Source: Isoetes taiwanensis
Lineage: Eukaryota > Streptophyta > Lycopodiopsida > Isoetales > Isoetaceae
Assembly (NCBI GenBank): GCA_021234155.1
Contig: JAJEKV010000060.1
Location: 7,648,323 to 7,712,322, forward strand
Length of the DNA stretch: 64,000 bases
Reading direction: 5' to 3'
Part shown: positions 32,486 through 45,557 of the stretch, piece after piece
Numbering within the stretch: position 1 is the stretch's first letter
Layout of the letters: each line of letters starts with the position of its first letter
The notes under the pieces: generated by a model
The model's input: only the letters and a program-made list of their open reading frames with translations
Told to the model about the DNA's origin: nothing
Database searches by the model: none
Program-made: the position numbers and the translations under genes

Positions 32486-33629
32486 TGGCTTGTTCCCCTT
32501 CTTAGTATCCTAGGTTTTTGCTTTCACGGCTATGTATATGAAATCCCCCGGGCTCCTTAACTTATGTTGTGAACAAGTCTGATGTAAACTTTTGGCCCAG
32601 ATGTTTTTTTTTTTGTGCATGATATGTAAACTGGCCTATATGTAAACTGGCTTGGGCAGCTTGTGACGGTTCCTTTTTATGTGAATCCCATGTGAATACA
32701 TAATATGATATGATATGGTTTCTGAAATTTTGTCTCTTGATTTCGTACTGCAACATATTTTGGAAGTATTGTTTAGAAGTATAGTCCAGAGGGAAAATGG
32801 TGCGCTTATCATATGAAATCTCTTTTTTCTATTACTTGACAGGAAATTAAAGATCTGTAGGTAGGGTTTAGGGTTATTCATTTGATACATCAGATCAATA
32901 CAGTGCCTTACTTACTGCCTGTTCATGCTTAAATCAGTGTTTAGATGTTAAAATGTCCATGTAATAATGTTCATGCTTTGCTAGAAGTAATTGCATACCT
33001 CTGTTTGGTTTTCAGAAGGAAAGATAGAAGTGCAGGCATCCATTTTTCAGCAAGACCATAAACTTTATAAAGCATTGTTTCTGCCTTAAACAATCACAAG
33101 TAAAACCCTTAAGTAGGATCACAATCACAACTAAAACCATTGTTTCTGCCTTAAACAATCACAAGTAAAACCCTTAAGTAGGATCACAATCACAACTAAA
33201 ACCCTTAAGTGTTTTGAACACAATGTTTAAGCAAACAGATTGTTATTGCATTCCCAGGCCAGCCTTTATGTATCAAAATCAGGCATAGAGTTTTAGGCAT
33301 CCGAGTTATGCAACTTCAAACCGTAATATTATCTTAAAACTAAGTTACTGCCAGATAGGACATAAAATTATTCTTGTTTTCTTTCCCATTGTCCTCTCCT
33401 TTCAAACCTTCAGTTCATCATGTAGCTGCTATCTCATAAAGTAAATCAAGCCGAGTTCTTGGTTTTTTTGAAGGCTGATACTTCTTCTCTTAAGGCTAAA
33501 ATATAAATGGCAAAATGTAGTCTTACCATGCTGCCATAAGGAGTATCTGCATCCATAATTAAACAGTTGCATGTTGTTTGATAATACACAACAGTGGCAA
33601 CAACTATCTGCCTCAGCCTGCTGCACTCC
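32486..33629. other. Intergenic, with a 65-base tandem duplication
   Basis: Two units containing CATTGTTTCTGCCTTAAACA and ACCCTTAAGTAGGATCACAA occupy 33073-33137 and 33138-33202. Otherwise the stretch is AT-rich with no coding evidence; the part next to 33630 is probably the 3' untranslated region of the minus-strand gene. Confidence 0.55.
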
Positions 33630-36600
33630 CTAAAGCTTTTGCTTTCCCTTGTCCCCTACAAAACAAAAAAAAAAATAATAGTTAGTAGCAGACTATAACC
33701 ATTTAGTGGCCCTAATGACATGGCTATCCTACCATTATTTTGCTCACGTACAAACTTATTCAGCTGTACCCTATCATTATCATGCAGATGGTAAATGTTT
33801 TTGGCAGGGTCATATTTTAAACATGCAAGGGATATGATAGACTCAAGGTCTATGAGTCTATTATCGGTCAGATCGTATGTAAACCATATGGACTTGGCAT
33901 CCTTGCCAACGTGTTTTCTGTAATATGCTAGATTTAGCTGAACTTCAAAGGAAGGGCGTTTAACCAAGTCCACGGGCTCTCTACTCTCTCTCCACGCACT
34001 GCCAGACTTCCTCCTCATGCTCAATACCCTTCCAAGGTACCAAACCTTTTGAATTGACACAGATTTCTGCTTCTTTTTTGCTGTAGCATGTCTAGTCTGT
34101 GGTACCACGGTTTCTTCCACAGGTTCTTCAAAGTAGACCGCACAGTCTGTTCCAATGCCTAGTAGAGTCAGTGCATTAACATTATTATCTTCAATGGAAT
34201 ATACCAAAGTCCTAACTCTCGTCAACCTATCCTTCGAAAGCCACGGGTTTCCATTCAAATGACTCACAATGGTTGACTTAAAGATTCTCTTCCCTTCCAT
34301 CTCAACATGCCAAGATACATGAGAGGGCTTTTTCCTTTCACATTCATCCAACATTTCATCAAATACATGACGTAATTCAGAGCTGGCCACATCAGCCTCA
34401 CTTACTACTTCTTCACCTTGAGGCTCCGTGCTCTCTTCCACAACATCGGTCTCATCTCCTACAATGTTAGAACTCAAGTCTAGCGAGAAATTACTTTTAA
34501 AGCAATCCTCAAATTTCCATGGTTCATTAAACCATGGATCAGTGCCCGTGCACGTAATACCGACACTCTCGCACAATTCTTGTGCAGCAGTAAGCCCTTC
34601 CTTTAAAGCAGCAACAATCTTCTCGTCCGTATCCACGCCACTATAATCTGCAAGGTCACAGTTCAGCACTTTACCATCAGTATCTACCTTTTTTTCTAAC
34701 TCCTGCCAAATGTGCTCTTGCTTGACATGAGCTGCCGGAAATAAGAGGGTCGTGGCAGCCTGAAATTCAGAGATATGATTCAAAGCAGAGGCACTCTCCA
34801 ACAAGTCTGCCCCATCATACGACCTTTCATTACGCACCATGCCACCCACTTTGGAGAAGAAGTTTTCGCACACGTCCGATCCTGTGCACTGTAAGGGCAA
34901 CTCTAAATGCCCAAATTTATCCCTGAAATACTTAATGAGCAGCACAACAAAATGACATGACAATTGCACATCTATGAAGGTTTCCCGACTAATGAAGTTT
35001 TTACTCAACGAATACGTGCTTTGTTCCTTCAACCATAGCCTCCAAAGTCTGTTATGAACAAGAACTTGAATCATTAGCAAATTCCCAGAATTTCAGTTAA
35101 CAATCCAAACTAAAAGAAACAAAAGCTATTCTTGCACACCTTAAAAAAAAAAACACTCAAGGTAAAGCAGCCTTAACCCTTGCTCTCAGGTCCATAGTAG
35201 GTGACAAGAAGATGTCAATATAGGTCGCCACAATTTCCAAATAAACTCTTGTCCCCAAATTCCGAGCTGGTGGGCCTGCAGTACCATTTCTGAGGTCGTC
35301 CAAGCACCCTTGAACCTTTCTAGAGGCAAGGCGTTGGGCAGCCCTCCAGTTTTGCCTATCCTGCCGCTTCACATCTCCAAGTTCCAGCCCATGCCTCCCT
35401 TGGCATAACTCAAAGACATGGTGTATGTCATTAAGAGTGACTAGCTCGTTCCCTAAGTACAATCTTCTAGATGCACTGTCCAACGGATTAACAAGCTTCT
35501 TGCCATTGTGCACGAAATCTTGATCATGCAGGCCATAAACATCATCATTAATTGAGGCACTTAAAGGCCAACCAATCCATGGCACTTCAAATGTAGAGTC
35601 CTTAGAGCCCTTTGATGTGTAGTCCTCAAACATGCATGCTCTTCGTCTTGAATCTCCATCCGAGCTGTGGCCGATTAGAGGGCCAACAACCATTCTCAAG
35701 TGTGCATTCCACAACTCCTGGATTCGGTTCCACTGACGTCTTACTTCAAGGTGATCGAATCTATTACACGTAAGAATAATAGCAAGGACAAGCTTGGGCA
35801 GCTTCTTGTGCAAGGGGTTTACAATAAGAACTCTTGCATAGTGAGAAATCACATTCTCCTCGAAGGCCTTTGTAATGACATTGTAGCCCTCTTCATTGCA
35901 GCCAACAATCACCTCAAAGGTGCCATTGCAGACATGTCCTTCCTTGTTTCCACAAAAGCCAAGTAAACAATCATCTCTAGGAATCCAACGAACAACCCTC
36001 TTCACCACGGTCTCATCCTCGGCCACAATTGCTGGAATTCCACCCAAAACACTGCTGGCATTGCATGTGTCGAGAATAGGTTTGAGCAAGATGCTTAAAT
36101 GTGTCTTCCCTGATACCCACTTTGTAAAAGAAGCTTTCTCGAGTAGAGCGCATCGTGGTGGACATACTTGGGCCTGCAAAGTTTAGAGAAAGAAAATTGT
36201 GCATTCTTCTCCCTCCCCAAATCTTTATTGTTTCAAACAATGCTTTCGTGGTTTCTCTATATCTTCTTCTATGGCCAGGTCTGATTATGTTTTGAGCTAT
36301 GTCCCTTAAAAAATCCCACAAAGCTGGCCTACCACTAAATTTTCCTTGCCGATGTGCCTCCACTATGTCTTGGCAAAATCTGTTCACATCCTTTCTGTTC
36401 ATGGACTCCTCCAAACTTCCTCTAAGTGACCTTTCCTTCATTGACAATGCCACAACTCTCATTCGGGAAAACATTAACTCTGCTTTCAACTTCCTTATCT
36501 CAGACCCAAAGAGACCTAGCCATTTTTTAACCTCTATGCCATTCGGATAATCTGATCTAATCACGTAATTTAGTAGTTCTAAGTCCCTTGCTACCTTATC

Positions 36601-38090
36601 ATCAGTTTGCCTATGCACTCTCATGTAAAAATCTTTTTCCTTCGGAATAGCAGCACAAAGTGAACATTGATAATTAACAAAGGGTTCACCACTAAGGCTA
36701 ATCCTCTTGCACTTCGTATGCCTAAATGTGCCACTAACATGGATTACATTCTGCCCAACCACTAATGTATGCTGCAATGTAGGTTCACAATACCATTTTG
36801 TTCCCATTTTCAGCTCATGCAGAAAGGGTCTTAAATCCTTGGCTTTATCTCCATACTTCCCACCATACTTATATTTGTTTTGCCAAAACCCCCAACATAG
36901 TAAAGCCAAACATGTTTCTGTTGGGGAAAGACAACGAAGTCTAAATAATCTACAAACTTACAATACAATAAAAGTTACAAGGCTTACAAGGCAGTTTTGT
37001 ATACTCACGTGAACTATTACTTGATGATGCTTGGCTGCTCGTAGATGGAGGGGTCGCTGCAAAACAAGGCAAAGTAATGTTCAGTGAGAAAAACAAGGTA
37101 GAGGAGGTAAAGGAGCAAAGTAAAAATCAGTAAGAAAAACAAGGTAGAATATGAACACTTGTAGCAAATAAAATGTAGCGCACCCTTTGCAAAAAACTTA
37201 AGCAAACTCCCTTGATTCGGTCTGGTTCAACAGCTTTTTGGGCCGCCCACCTCTTGTTCTTTGCTCATCTGAATCCTTCTCAATATTCATGACGGCATGC
37301 ACGTGCCTCTTTGAGAGAATATGGTCTTTCATATGGCCAACGAGACTTCCAGATTTGGGAAACAGCTCAAGGAGCCTTTCACACATGACACAAATGATAC
37401 GAATGTCTTCAACGCTTACAAATCCACCAATGGTATTCTCGTAAAAGCTTAAACACAACATCGAATACTCTAGTTTCCTCTTGAAACTTTGCAATGGCAA
37501 AACAGAAAACGATACTATCAACTAGAGCTTGGTTCTCTTTGGACACATGCAACTCTTCCTCTTCATTACAAGGCCGATCCTCCTTTTCCTCAATCTGCAC
37601 CCCCCGTGACCCTTTTCCTCAAGCTTGAGGTTACGCTCATAATTCTCAAAGATGGCCCTTGAATTTAGATGGTCATGCGTTCAAAGTTACACATGGTATC
37701 ATCTCCACCTTTCCCATATTTCTTTTCACATTCAATACACCAAATAGAAAATACTGCTTTACCATGGACATCATAAGAGCACAATTCAAACCTGTCCTTT
37801 CGATTTCTTTGCTTCAACTTCCTGCTCAACTTCTTCACGGCATGTTGCCATCTGGCAACATCAAATTTAGTTGCTAACTTGGATAGCAGCTTGCCCTTTG
37901 CTGAATTCAGATCTGGCACATCATCTAAAAAGGAAGCATTTTCAACTACATGGAGTTCATCATCGTTTACCTCTTCATTGGTCTGATCCTCGGCTATGAC
38001 AGTTTCGTCTATCATCACAAATTGGTGATTTAGAGATGCAATGCTTTCAACTGCAGTCCTTTGCCTTTTATGTGCATGCTCCCCAACCAC
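33630..38090 (-). CDS. Large intron-containing gene with transposase-like motifs (possibly frameshifted)
   Basis: Likely exons: first part about 37665-38090 (VARWQHAVKKLSRKL, WCIECEKKYGKGG); zinc-finger part about 37198-37600 (CVMCERLLELF then GHMKDHILSKRH); 37009-37056 (PPSTSSQASSSNSS); about 35160-36917; 33733-35048; 33630-33655 (ending DKGKQKL). Donors and acceptors of the last three introns are mostly good and the 37009/36917 junction keeps frame. The central exon has WGGRRMHNFLSLNFAGPS, then one base out of frame IPAIVAEDETVV, LLGFCGN, GPLIGHSSDGDSRRR, LHDQDFVHNGKKLVNPL; the next has CTGSDVCENFFSKVGGM. Spaced acidic blocks of this kind suggest a DDE-type transposase or a domesticated descendant. 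Frame changes near 36080 and 37400-37660 are unexplained. I cannot name the superfamily. Confidence 0.55.
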
Positions 38091-38099
38091 CTTGATAGT

Positions 38100-38814
38100 A
38101 ATCTCACAATAGAAACCTTAAACCTTAGCTCCCGCCTTGGTGTGAAGGCCACTTCCCTATCTCCAAGAAATACAAATTCTTTTGTCATCCTCTAGCAAGC
38201 CGTCCCTTCTTATTTCGGGCCAGACATCCAAGATAAGTGCACTCGTGGGAGACGATGATAAGGCCAAGGTCAGTCACAACTCCACACCCATCATTCAACT
38301 TGATGACTACTGTCTTCTCCATTTTTGTCAACCTGCAAATAAGAAGCATCAAATATTAGAGCGTAAATATGCGCACCAAAAAACTTGTAGAAAGGACCTA
38401 AATGGAGGCACGGGAATCTCAAAGAACAAAACTAAACAGTATTTAATCCTCAAAGAATGTCTTCGTGTTTCGTAAAAAGTACTTCTAATCCGTTGATAAG
38501 AAACTATAAAAACAGGTTTTGTGAGTCAAAACTGCATGCGAGGAAAAAAAAATTTCAAAACATAACTCCGAAATGCAAGCACCCTTAAACGATCACGTCC
38601 TCCGGTTTTGATCAAAGCATCTAAGCCCCTTAACGTATTTCTAACTCCCTCCTCCCCTGCAAATGAAAGCCCTGAAAACCGTGGATATACAAACAGATCC
38701 GGGCCAAAAACGTAAATGCCCTTAGGTATACGTACTTCAAAATGGCCAAAAAACCCCTTCATCGCCCACGCACATGTTTTGTACGGAAAAACAGGGTGCA
38801 CCCCCCGGGAATAA
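38100..38814. other. Upstream flank of the minus-strand gene; nothing firm
   Basis: Short frames on both strands (97 codons at 38182-38475 plus; 91 at 38526-38801 minus) lack motifs. The minus-strand gene may have more 5' exons here, but I see no convincing continuation. Confidence 0.35.
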
Positions 38815-39830
38815 GGCCATGCAATGTGAATTCTTTCATAGTTGGATATAGATGAGTGTAGTTATATAGGACAATAATTCTTGCTTTTGAAGGCATGCTA
38901 TTGAAAATTGAGGAGTTTTAAGGCTATGTGATGTAAAGTCTTATATAGTTGATACAATAGGTTGAAACATATAATTGCCTAAAGAAAAGATGTATTGTAT
39001 GTACCTCAAAAATTGCCTAATCTCTATTGCCTGTGTTATCTTTAGCAATGGTCAAGTTCAACCAATTCTTGAGTACTTTAGAAGGATAGGGTCTATTTAA
39101 CCAATTCTTGAGTACTTTAGAATGGAATGGCTTTTGCATTTGGAAGGGCCTATTTACCATGTCAAATTTAAATGCATGATATATTGCAAAAAGACTTAGG
39201 TATAAGAACCTCATACTTTGAAGGTCGATGAAAAGCTTGTCTTACTTTTGGACACTTAATCTCAGGCATAATAATACTGATCACTTGCACGTTCTTCTTG
39301 GCACATCCCTTTTGTTGATTTTTGTATGTCCGCTTGCAGACTACCTCAATCCCTTGCAACCAACAGTCTTCCAATAACATTAGGGTTAGAAACTTAGTTG
39401 CTTCAGCCTGATTTTCCTGCAGTGAGCATGAATGGGCTGGTTTTTTTTTTTTTTTTTAATAAAATTTGGATTATTGCTTCTATAGCCTATTAATTCCGAG
39501 GGTCAATATCCATGAAAGACGATATAGTGCCACTTTTTATCAAATAGATCTTTGATTTACCATAGCCATGGCCCATTGTGTATGGTTTTTAGTGCCCTCG
39601 GCCCAATTAAATTCCTATGACCTTGTATAAAAATGTTGCATATTGGAATGTGGTGATATACCCACTAAACTAAAAGTGCATGTACACGTGCTTTATCTAG
39701 AGAACATGCATCTTATCAAACGGTGGCTTTGACACTTGACATTCGATATGCAAATGTGCTTGCATGTTAACCTGGTTACATAGAATGAGAAGGCCCTTAC
39801 TTCACATTTATATGCATGCAATGTTGCACT
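38815..39830 (-). repeat. Repeated block R2, copy 1, with a conserved exon-like segment
   Basis: Copies are at 45558-46206, 48140-48310 and 49983-50600. On the minus strand at about 39240-39400 it encodes EATKFLTLMLLEDCWLQGIE, VVCKRTYKNQQKGCAKKNVQ, VISIIMPEIKCPK and then a donor-like GTAAG. The three fuller copies keep this reading frame, with a few replacements. The block flanks the LINE region 39900-45550 on both sides. It may be part of an unrecognised element or a captured exon. Confidence 0.65.
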
Positions 39831-41199
39831 AGTGAGTGCTACACTGTATTTTATTTTCAAAGATGCGTTTATATGGCTTTGAGACTTGTAAGCATAATTT
39901 CATTATATATGGACTCGTTGGAAAGCTTATCGAACGAGCTTTCCGTCGGTGTATGACTTGTATGGTGTTTTGTCCGCTTTTAGCGCCTTAATCCACCGAC
40001 AGGTCCGGCCCTCTATGGCCACCTCGACAAAGATGCATGCGTTGAAGAAAAGAGCCCGCAATTTGGACACCTCGTCCCCATCGAGCGGTGTATCTCGGGC
40101 CGAGGCAATCGGGTTGTACAGAACAGCCGATTCCCTCCGTGCTAAGCCGGGCAAGCTTGAGGCATCACGAGACCATCCGCCGGAGGTCGCCAGAAGCAAA
40201 TTCTCTCCAATGTATGGCCGAATTTCCCTTGTGGAAGTTCGGCTTGGGGATTATGATTGCGGGGGAGCCCAAAAGGCCGAGGACCGATAAGAGGGGAGAT
40301 ACAAGCAACAACGCAGCTCGCCACGGAGATGGGGCACCGCTTTGATAAGGTCCACCGCCAGAAGGATGGAAGACATGGCGCAAGCACCCGGGCCGACATG
40401 AAGGGGTTGCTCCAAAGCCAGATTGTACAAGTCACAAGCATGGCTGGCCTGGATAGATGCTAAGGAAAAGGATGTGGAAGCTGTGCGGGCAGGCTCCAAT
40501 TCCTTGATGAAGCAAAGGCGCATGTGCAGAGATGTCGAAAGATGCTCACATATAGAGAACCATATGGCCCACTTACAAAGAAGAGATGCAGGACCTCTAA
40601 TGGAGGTGCAACGAGTCCCGTGAGTGCACCACGGCCATCCGCACCAAAGACCCCCATACCGTAGGCCGAGGTGGCTCGGGGAATCAAGCGTACTTCGCGG
40701 AGGAGCAAGACATCCGCACGCCCGCCAACCTTATTGTGCGGGATTGCCGGAGGAGCAAGGCGAGGATTTGCTGTAAGCTTACCACCCCGGTACTTGCAAA
40801 GCTCCACCACGATTCCGGTTATCAAGAGTCCAATCAGATCTGGAGGACCGAGCATGAGACCTCTGCTAGTTAAGTTTGCGCCTTGATTGGGAGGCAAAAT
40901 CTTGTTGTTGCAACGCACACGGTCGCTTGAAAGGCACGCCCATATACCCGATGTGGATCTCACGCCACCGCAACAACAACGGGAAAGAAGCCAAGAGTTG
41001 GTCAAGATAAGAGAGATTCGGCAAGCCGAGGGGCTGCTGGGTTTGGTTAATGGCAAGATGAAGGTATATGTGCCTCCTCGTCAAGGCATTCGCGGCAAAG
41101 ACTTAATGCAGCAAAATGTATCGCAGGGCAGAGCGTCCAGGGCATCAGGCCGGCGTGGCGAGGAGAGGGCTGATTGAGGCCTTCCACAACCGGCAAAGA

Positions 41200-42520
41200 C
41201 ATCCATCGTGGTCCTGGAGGAGCGGCCCCCCGATAGGGAAAGTGTCTTCGTATTGTTTCCCCGAATTGTAGGGGCTTCCCGTGGGCGTATGGGCGCTGGG
41301 CTTGAATGGGATCGCGACAGACATGGACATCGTCTTCCGCAGGAGACATGGGAGTATGAAGGGCATCGATTGCCGACATTCGAGGATATCGGCATTTCTC
41401 ACTTGCTAATGAGCCCATGGCGGTGCGGGTGCGGTGGAGTGGCTTGCTACTTTAGGGATGCCTTAGCATGCAAGATCACACTTCGAAGTCCGATGTGTTT
41501 AACCGCTACATGTGGGTAATGGTATTAGAGCCTGGTCATGTCCCATTGTTTCTTGCTAGCTGCTACATTCCCCATGCAGGCTCTAAGTTCTACCAGGTAC
41601 ATGATGCACATTACACGGATGTCCAGATGCCGTATAGGGAACTGTATGATGACATAGACCGCTATAATCAAAGGGACAAGTGTTTTTGCTTGGAGATTTC
41701 AATGCTCGTACGTCGCAGTTGCAGTCGGTGACCTTCCAAGGTGACGATAATGCTGATCCGCTTTGGCTTGAGACAGTACTATTCGTAATACACGACACTC
41801 CCGTGATATGGTGGCTAGACCATTTGGCGGTAGTCCAGCCTCTGCCGTGTTTTTGACATGGTAATTTGTAATGGTATGCGCCGATGGCCACACTCGGGGG
41901 TGTTACTTACGTGAGTGATAGGCAGGATGGGGGAGCTAGTGTGTTGGATTACCTTCTCGCTCCGGTAGCAAAGACTTGACATGGTTACACACCTCTCCAT
42001 TGGCACAAGCACAGGGGATGAGGAGGCTTTGTCGGATCACTACCCGCTTTATGTCACGCCTGAATTGGGAGCACTCAATAAGCGGAGACACCGCAAAGGG
42101 GCGGAGGGTTACCATACATCCCACGCCATCGAGGCGGGGACGCATGAATCTGTGTTGGTGCGGGAGTTACAGGGGTTTGATAGCTTCTACACACTGCAAG
42201 ACAGGTGTGCATGGCTGGTGAGGGCGCTGCTTGCAGCTGCTGAGGCTTCCTTTGCAGTGAAGGGCCCTCCAAGGAGGGACACCGCGCATTTTCCTGAGAA
42301 CCCGTGGTTTGATGCTGATTGCAAGGCTCTAAAGAGCCAGCTGCGCTTGGTCATAGATCCACAGTTGCGGCCACAGGCCCTGCAAGACTATAAGCTCTTC
42401 CTAAAAGCCAAGAAGGGGAGATACATGGCAGAAAACCCGGAGCGCCTGTTTGACATGCTCATGGCAGAGCCAAAAGCTTTTTGGCGTAAGGTGTTATATA
42501 AGAAGCGCCCGTGGTGGTAA
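41200..42520 (+). pseudogene. LINE 2 endonuclease and linker, frameshifted
   Basis: 41208-41519 is open through ETWEYEGHRLPTFEDIG to RDALACKITL; 41468-41731 carries FLASCYIPHAGSKFY; 41981-42520 carries DEEALSDHYPLYVTPELG and runs to KAFWRKVLYKKR in the linker before the polymerase. The GDFNA block is recognisable at about 41690 (TTGGAGATTTCAATGCTCG) in yet another frame. Same role as 9100-10133. Confidence 0.75.
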
Positions 42521-44300
42521 TGTAAGTGTGGAGCAATGGATGCACCGCTGCGGGGAGTTATATGACCCGCCCAGAGCTAATGCCGTGGTCCCTGATCGTA
42601 GTAGGAGGTGCCGCAGCTCACGCCGGGAGGATGTTCAAGAAGGTCTCGTGCATCCGGCGAATGGCAAGGCAAAGGATTTTACAGGGGCTGCAGTCGAGTC
42701 GTTGAAATGGGGTGGCCCATCTGTGGTAGGGCCCCCGACGGTGATCATTAACCGTGCTCGAGCGAGGGGCTCCCGTGAGTGGATGGTTAGTAAGGTTGTT
42801 CCCGCTCATAAAGGCTGGTAATCTGGATGAGCCGGCGAATTACGGATGATTATGGTAAGCTCATTTGCTTGCAAAGCTCTGGCGGTGGTGGTGGAAAGAA
42901 ACTTACTAAGTGGGCGAGGAGGCGTGGGTGGCAATTGGCGAGCGGGCTTTAGCCAAACTCACTCCACGGCCAGACCATATCTTCACTTTGAGAGTGTTGA
43001 TGGAGGCAAGCGGAATGAGCCGAGGACTTGTATTGTTTGCTTTGTAGATTTTAAGATCTGCATATGATACCGTCCCCCGAGACATACCGGTGGCGAGAGG
43101 TTGCAAGAATTCGCGAGTTCCACAGAGTTGCGAGAATGTGGTGCACCAGCTTTATGATGGGATTTATCTTTGCATCGCCTTATGAGGATCGGGCGGTAGC
43201 TAGCACTATGGGAGTTAAGCGGGGCTGCCCGTTGACTCCAACGCTTTTGGGTTGTATATTGATAGCTTGGAGACGTGGATGCGGCACCATGGGGAGCCGG
43301 GGTGCAATTATCCGATCGACCTCGTGAGCCGGTTACTATATCGCGGATGATGTAGCTTTGCTAGCTCACACGCCCCGGCGATATCTGGCGGCATTTGGAT
43401 GCCCTCGGGGGTTCTATGGGGCAACGGGAATGACAGCGATGAACTTGCACAAAACTAAGCTTCTCGCGATCCTGTCCTCGCAACACCCTATCCCTGAGTT
43501 CTATTACGAGGGGGATGAAGTGGAGATGGTGCGGAGCTTCAAGTATCACGGGAATTGATTTCACTACTAACATCTTTGTGGGATGAGTGTGTGGAGAGAA
43601 GAGCCGCGGTCTGGGAAGGCTTTATATGCAAAGATTAAAACGCTGCGTGTTGCCTGATAGATAGATCTGTGGATTTGGGCGAGGAGAGCACACCGCTTAG
43701 AGCTTTGGTTGAGCCGGTGCTGCTATATGGGGTGGAGGTTTGGGGCCCGGCCAGAAGAGCAAAAAATACGGGATAGGTTGGAAAGGGTCGCAAAGCTTTC
43801 TTGACCTATAGCTTGGGAGTGAAGGACACCGCATCGTGTCGATTTTTGTTGTATGAGGCGGGGTCTCGCCTTTACAACGATTCTCGCTATCATGCGAAGG
43901 CATCTTACTTGCTTCCATAAGGTGGATGGGATGGATGAGCATCGCTTGCCCCCCACAGCCGTGTGTTGTTAACGCAGGGGCCCGGTGAAGAGGGTATGGC
44001 ACGAAACCTTGTAAGGGATGGTTTAGGAGGTGGTCTATGGATTACCAACGGATGGTGGCACCGGTCATCTCGATGAAATGGGCAATTGGATCGCGGGCTA
44101 TGCTGCCACTCGTGGGATGCCTCTACTCTTGCAAAGCCCAAGACGAGCACTATCACGCTCGAGTTAATCCCAGCCTTGAGCATGGACCCCATCGGTGCCG
44201 AAAGCACACATCTCTGAAGAAACGGAGAGAGCTATTGCCGCCATAAGGACGGGTTCCCATTACCTCGAATTGAGACAGTCACTGGGGGTGAATGGCGGGC
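42521..44300 (+). pseudogene. LINE 2 reverse transcriptase and C-terminal region, frameshifted
   Basis: The polymerase blocks are scattered over all three frames: a coding stretch equivalent to DFKSAYDTVPR at about 43045-43080, RGCPLTPTLLG at 43218, ADDVALLAHTP at 43344, then LHKTKLLAI and a YxYLG-like remnant FKYHGN. The C-terminal CLYSCKAQDEHYHARVNPSL and LEHGPHRC align with the minus-strand fragment at 4591-5277. The polymerase aspartates are still present in sequence, but no intact frame exists. Confidence 0.75.
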
Positions 44301-44739
44301 ACCCGGATCCCCGGGGAGGAGAGGATATGTCGGTGTTGTGAGATGCGTGATAGAGGATGAGCACCATGCCCTCCGCGGGTGCCCGGCATATGCCCATGTC
44401 CGGCGAAAGGTAACCCCGATCTTAGATGCTTTCGACACACCGCTACATCGATTACTGCATCACCTATGGTAGCGCGACTGGGAGCTTACATCCTGCAGAT
44501 TTCGGCCGTCAGACTTGCTCTTCTGGGGCATGGTATTTGAGAGCCTACTGTTAGGGTTTTTCCTCCCAAGTGGGGGTTTTTTCATCCCGGTAGTAGGGTT
44601 CTCTTGTCAGATTACATTGTTTGTTTTGGTGTTGGGGTTTTGGCTTTTTGCACGCTTGCATGTAGCCTCTCATAGGCCTCTGGCCTCCGTGGACGTTAAA
44701 ATAAACTTCCTTCCTTCCTTCCTTCCTTCCTAAATCCAT

Positions 44740-45555
44740 ATGACTCCCAAATGGACTCGAATTTTTAGAATATAGGGGTTTTATTTGTTAGAATGATGCA
44801 AAATTTCAGGAATCGTGCAGGTAGGTGAGATGACAGACCTTGTATCTATTAAGCCAAAGAAGTGCCATTCCAAGTTTGTGTCCCACCCAAGCGCCTTCAC
44901 TATAGGTGGTCTTGCTACTGAAGCCGGCTTTCACAAATCCGCATAGTGTAGATTCATAGTCGGAGACACTCAGAATGGTCCGAACCAGGCGTAGCGATGG
45001 ATTCACAATGAGCGAATTGCAGTCCCATATCTGCGAGCCAATATTAGCTCATGCGAACCAGCTGCAGGTTGAGGTCTGTAACGAGATGAACCAGAATGGA
45101 ACATAAGAAATCAGACACCAACTTCGAGAATGGGTCGCTGTTGCTCTTCGTCCAGCGGAGACCTTTTCGTGTTCTTTAATGTGTGCTTGAGCTTGTCTTT
45201 GTGGAGCATCTTTCATACTTTCCATCCTTTCCGGGAAATTCTTGGGGCGTGACTTATTTCCCTCCTCTTCTACCTCATGTGGAGTTGACTTCTCAATCAG
45301 TCAAGACTCTCAAGAATCTCTTAGCCATTGATTACCTTGACAATAAATCTTCTAAGAAGAAACGTAAGGTTATGCCAAATAAAAAAATACGCCATTTAAA
45401 TATCTAATATTAAGACAAAAGAAAACTTCTTCCAAGGGCCAAAATGAGCGGGCACCCAATTTGCCCCAGAGGTTGTTGCCTTGCATGGCAAAATGTTTTC
45501 CCCCAAGGGCCAAACTGGGCGGGCGCCGAATTTGCCCCAGGGGGTGTTGTCTTGC
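44740..45555. other. Unassigned stretch, possible exons
   Basis: The minus strand at about 44806-45020 reads NPSLRLVRTILSVSDYEST and YSEGAWVGHKLGMALLWL, which looks coding but matches nothing I can name. The plus strand at 45183-45405 reads to a basic end (SKKKRKV). 45415-45555 holds two units with the core AAGGGCCAAAMTGRGCGGGC. No gene is claimed. Confidence 0.3.
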
Positions 45556-45557
45556 AT

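Larger units (their letters stand above)
39900..44735 (+). mobile_element. Second LINE copy, heavily disrupted
   Basis: It has the same organisation as the 7-12 kb LINE. The ORF1 C-terminal block DVDLTPPQQQ and GKMKVYVPP is at about 40930-41080; the endonuclease part ETWEYEGHRLP and GGVACYFRDA at 41340-41470; SDHYPLYV at about 42035; reverse transcriptase blocks CFVDFK (43040), GVKRGCPLTPTL (43211), YIADDVALLAH (43338); the C-terminal LEHGPHRCRK (about 44175). The 3' end has G/T boxes, an AGGCC-TCT-GGCCT hairpin and a CTTC repeat ending at 44730. CAG and CTG are much rarer here than in the first LINE. Frameshifts are very dense. Confidence 0.85.

Noticed and set aside
36060-36095. Programmed +1 frameshift in the transposase-like gene
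   Set aside because: There is no slippery site or pausing structure I can recognise, and other frame breaks in the gene point to mutation or sequencing error.
39900-45555. LTR retrotransposon bounded by the two R2 copies as LTRs
   Set aside because: The R2 copies lack TG...CA ends and the DNA between them is a non-LTR element with endonuclease and LINE-type reverse transcriptase.
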